Below are positions 8,401-8,969 of a DNA stretch of 8,969 nt, piece by piece. Source of the stretch: CALMFT01 sp041674565 (GTDB lineage: Bacteria; Patescibacteriota; Gracilibacteria; Absconditabacterales; Absconditicoccaceae); assembly GCA_041674565.1 (NCBI GenBank), contig JBAYVQ010000037.1, forward strand, positions 1-8,969. Direction: 5' to 3'. The notes beneath the pieces were generated by a model, which saw only the letters and a list, made by a program, of their open reading frames with translations, did no database searches and was not told the DNA's origin. The translations under genes were made by a program, and so were the position numbers. Position 1 is the stretch's first letter, and each line of letters starts with the position of its first letter.

Positions 8401-8969
8401 ACGGTGCTTTCGGTGCCTGTAGCTGTCCTTCTGTTGAAACTAGGCCATATGTCTACTTGTCATGCGCGGTACCTGTTGCCTGCTCTGATACCAATCGCTG
8501 CCTCTATGACAGCGCCAATAGGTCATCCGTATTCTCCACCAAGTTTTTGTCCTATATCACCCAATCCCTCTTCGGTGAGTTCCTCTCCAAACTCATGACC
8601 AAATTGCTTGAAGAAACTTCTCATGCCTGGAGACTCCAGGATATCAATATGTTGGCTCAGTTTTTTGGTGATCCGATCGTCTATACTTTGATAAGTTTGT
8701 TTTAGTGCTCCGTCGCTTGATCATATTCTTGTCTTTAGTCCCTTTTGAAATCTCGCAAGTCATCCATTGCCTACTTTTATCAATCCTGAACCCAGCATAT
8801 ACCAAAACATGCCCATACCAAATTCTGGTCACATCTGCCCCAGTACCTCTCACCAGCTTCTCCTTCACTCTGCGGCGTCCATGAGGTCGCTACGCTTGGT
8901 ATAGTCCATCACTATAGGTCCTGCCTTGGTAGGAAAGCTTACTGGTGTGACGTGATTCATATAGTAATA
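5499..8969 (-). CDS. Giant multidomain protein with CheD-like deamidase and kinase-like domains (N-terminus outside window)
   Basis: One frame is open from the right edge to TAA (5499-5501), 1,156 residues, with about 39 in-frame TGAs read as Gly. Residues are numbered from the window edge. About 1-150: Gly-rich, partly hydrophobic region containing FGHEFGEELTEEGLGDIGQK (124-143), unassigned. About 150-357: Asn/Thr-rich region, probably beta, unassigned. About 358-495: CheD-like domain (separate entry). About 496-530: polar linker rich in Thr, Glu and Asn. About 539-700: protein-kinase-like domain (separate entry). About 700-1156: unassigned, with a Lys/Arg-rich helical stretch near 950-990 and a final 150 residues that look beta-rich and contain several Cys. 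No membrane anchor is obvious in the visible part. Co-transcription with the WG-repeat gene 42 bp downstream is likely. A deamidase plus pseudokinase suggests modification of, or interference with, other proteins, possibly as an effector, but that is inference. The frame itself is well supported. Confidence 0.82.
6867..7355 (-). other. Protein-kinase-like domain, probable pseudokinase, within the giant protein
   Basis: The region reads as a kinase N-lobe and active-site core. A Gly-poor P-loop, FSQGTDSWVYKV (542-553), is followed by a beta-3 strand QYIIKRYK with Lys563 as the VAIK-type lysine. A hinge-like VRVVMPFVDGTDLE follows near 617-630. The catalytic loop is RHIQAPNIRV (659-668), then a DFG-like LTDIGG with Asp677. 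Canonical kinases have Asp five residues before the loop Asn; that position is His660 here, with Asn665 and Asp677 retained. The nucleotide site may persist while phosphotransfer is lost. The C-lobe boundary is unclear, so the end given is approximate. A divergent small-molecule kinase fold is an alternative. Confidence 0.5.
7485..7898 (-). other. CheD-like deamidase domain within the giant protein
   Basis: CheD removes the amide from receptor glutamines using a Cys-His pair. Here, residues about 358-495 follow the CheD pattern in order: Y-x-V-x-x-NP before the first strand; NTCIGIIVVEP with Cys379 in the nucleophile position; VAHM with His398 where CheD has the MAH-x-ML histidine (spacing 19 rather than about 17, a two-residue insertion); VYVMGGRNM (GG at 430-431) where CheD has a GGAxMF motif; and GGAKEGTRRAIVSPNTGTI (474-492) where CheD has GG-x-x-x-R-x-V with a TG turn and a last strand. 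Two of these conserved glycines are TGA codons. The Thr that lies six residues before the Cys in CheD is Ile here, with Ser next to it. The fold match is by eye from family knowledge; activity is unproven. Confidence 0.65.

Noticed and set aside
8568..8604. HEFGEE in the giant protein as a metalloprotease motif
   Set aside because: It lacks the second His of HExxH, and no downstream metal ligand was recognised.
424..8969. Many short standard-code ORFs, on both strands, ending at TGA
   Set aside because: They are pieces of longer code-25 genes or antisense shadows of them. Family motifs run across the TGA codons without frame change.
1..8969. CRISPR arrays, tRNA/rRNA genes, insertion sequences or attachment sites
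   Set aside because: No spaced direct repeats, cloverleaf-like segments, transposase motifs or terminal inverted repeats were seen when reading both strands.

Overview
The window reads as a piece of a Candidate Phyla Radiation genome (Gracilibacteria / Absconditabacteria, formerly BD1-5 / SR1) that uses genetic code 25, in which UGA is glycine. With the standard code almost nothing longer than about 230 codons is open. With TGA read as Gly, the same frames join into long ORFs that end at TAA or TAG. Several in-frame TGAs fall where glycine is essential: the second ABC signature LSGGE of UvrA, the two glycines after the UvrA zinc-finger cysteines, and the GG motif of a CheD-like domain. They match Gly, not Trp as in code 4 and not a stop. 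All CDS coordinates below use code 25 unless stated.

Layout. 1-249: end of an Ala-rich, coiled-coil-like ORF, more GC-rich than the rest, followed by tandem hairpins and a terminator (295-344). 424-780 (+): small Cys-rich protein with its own terminator (852-888). 790-1959 (-): complete trhO (rhodanese-type tRNA U34 hydroxylase). 1963-1992 (-): terminator separating trhO from the next gene. 2026-2775 (-): 249-aa protein of unknown function. 2776-2863: short divergent intergenic region with a 10-bp palindrome. 2864-4480 (+): a UvrA-related protein that lacks the usual N-terminal half. 4488-5456 (-): 322-aa protein ending in WG-type repeats, tail to tail with uvrA. 5499 to the right edge (-): 1,156 codons of a giant multidomain protein whose N-terminus lies outside the window.

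The most unusual item is the giant protein. It carries a domain matching the chemoreceptor deamidase CheD (Cys379, His398, two GG motifs; numbering from the window edge). A protein-kinase-like domain follows in which the catalytic-loop Asp position is occupied by His, so it is probably a pseudokinase. After that come about 400 C-terminal residues I cannot assign. The WG-repeat protein lies 42 bp downstream on the same strand and is probably co-transcribed. A role as an effector or host-interaction factor is an inference from the domain types and the biology of these lineages, not something the sequence shows.

I saw no tRNA, rRNA, CRISPR array, insertion sequence or replication origin.
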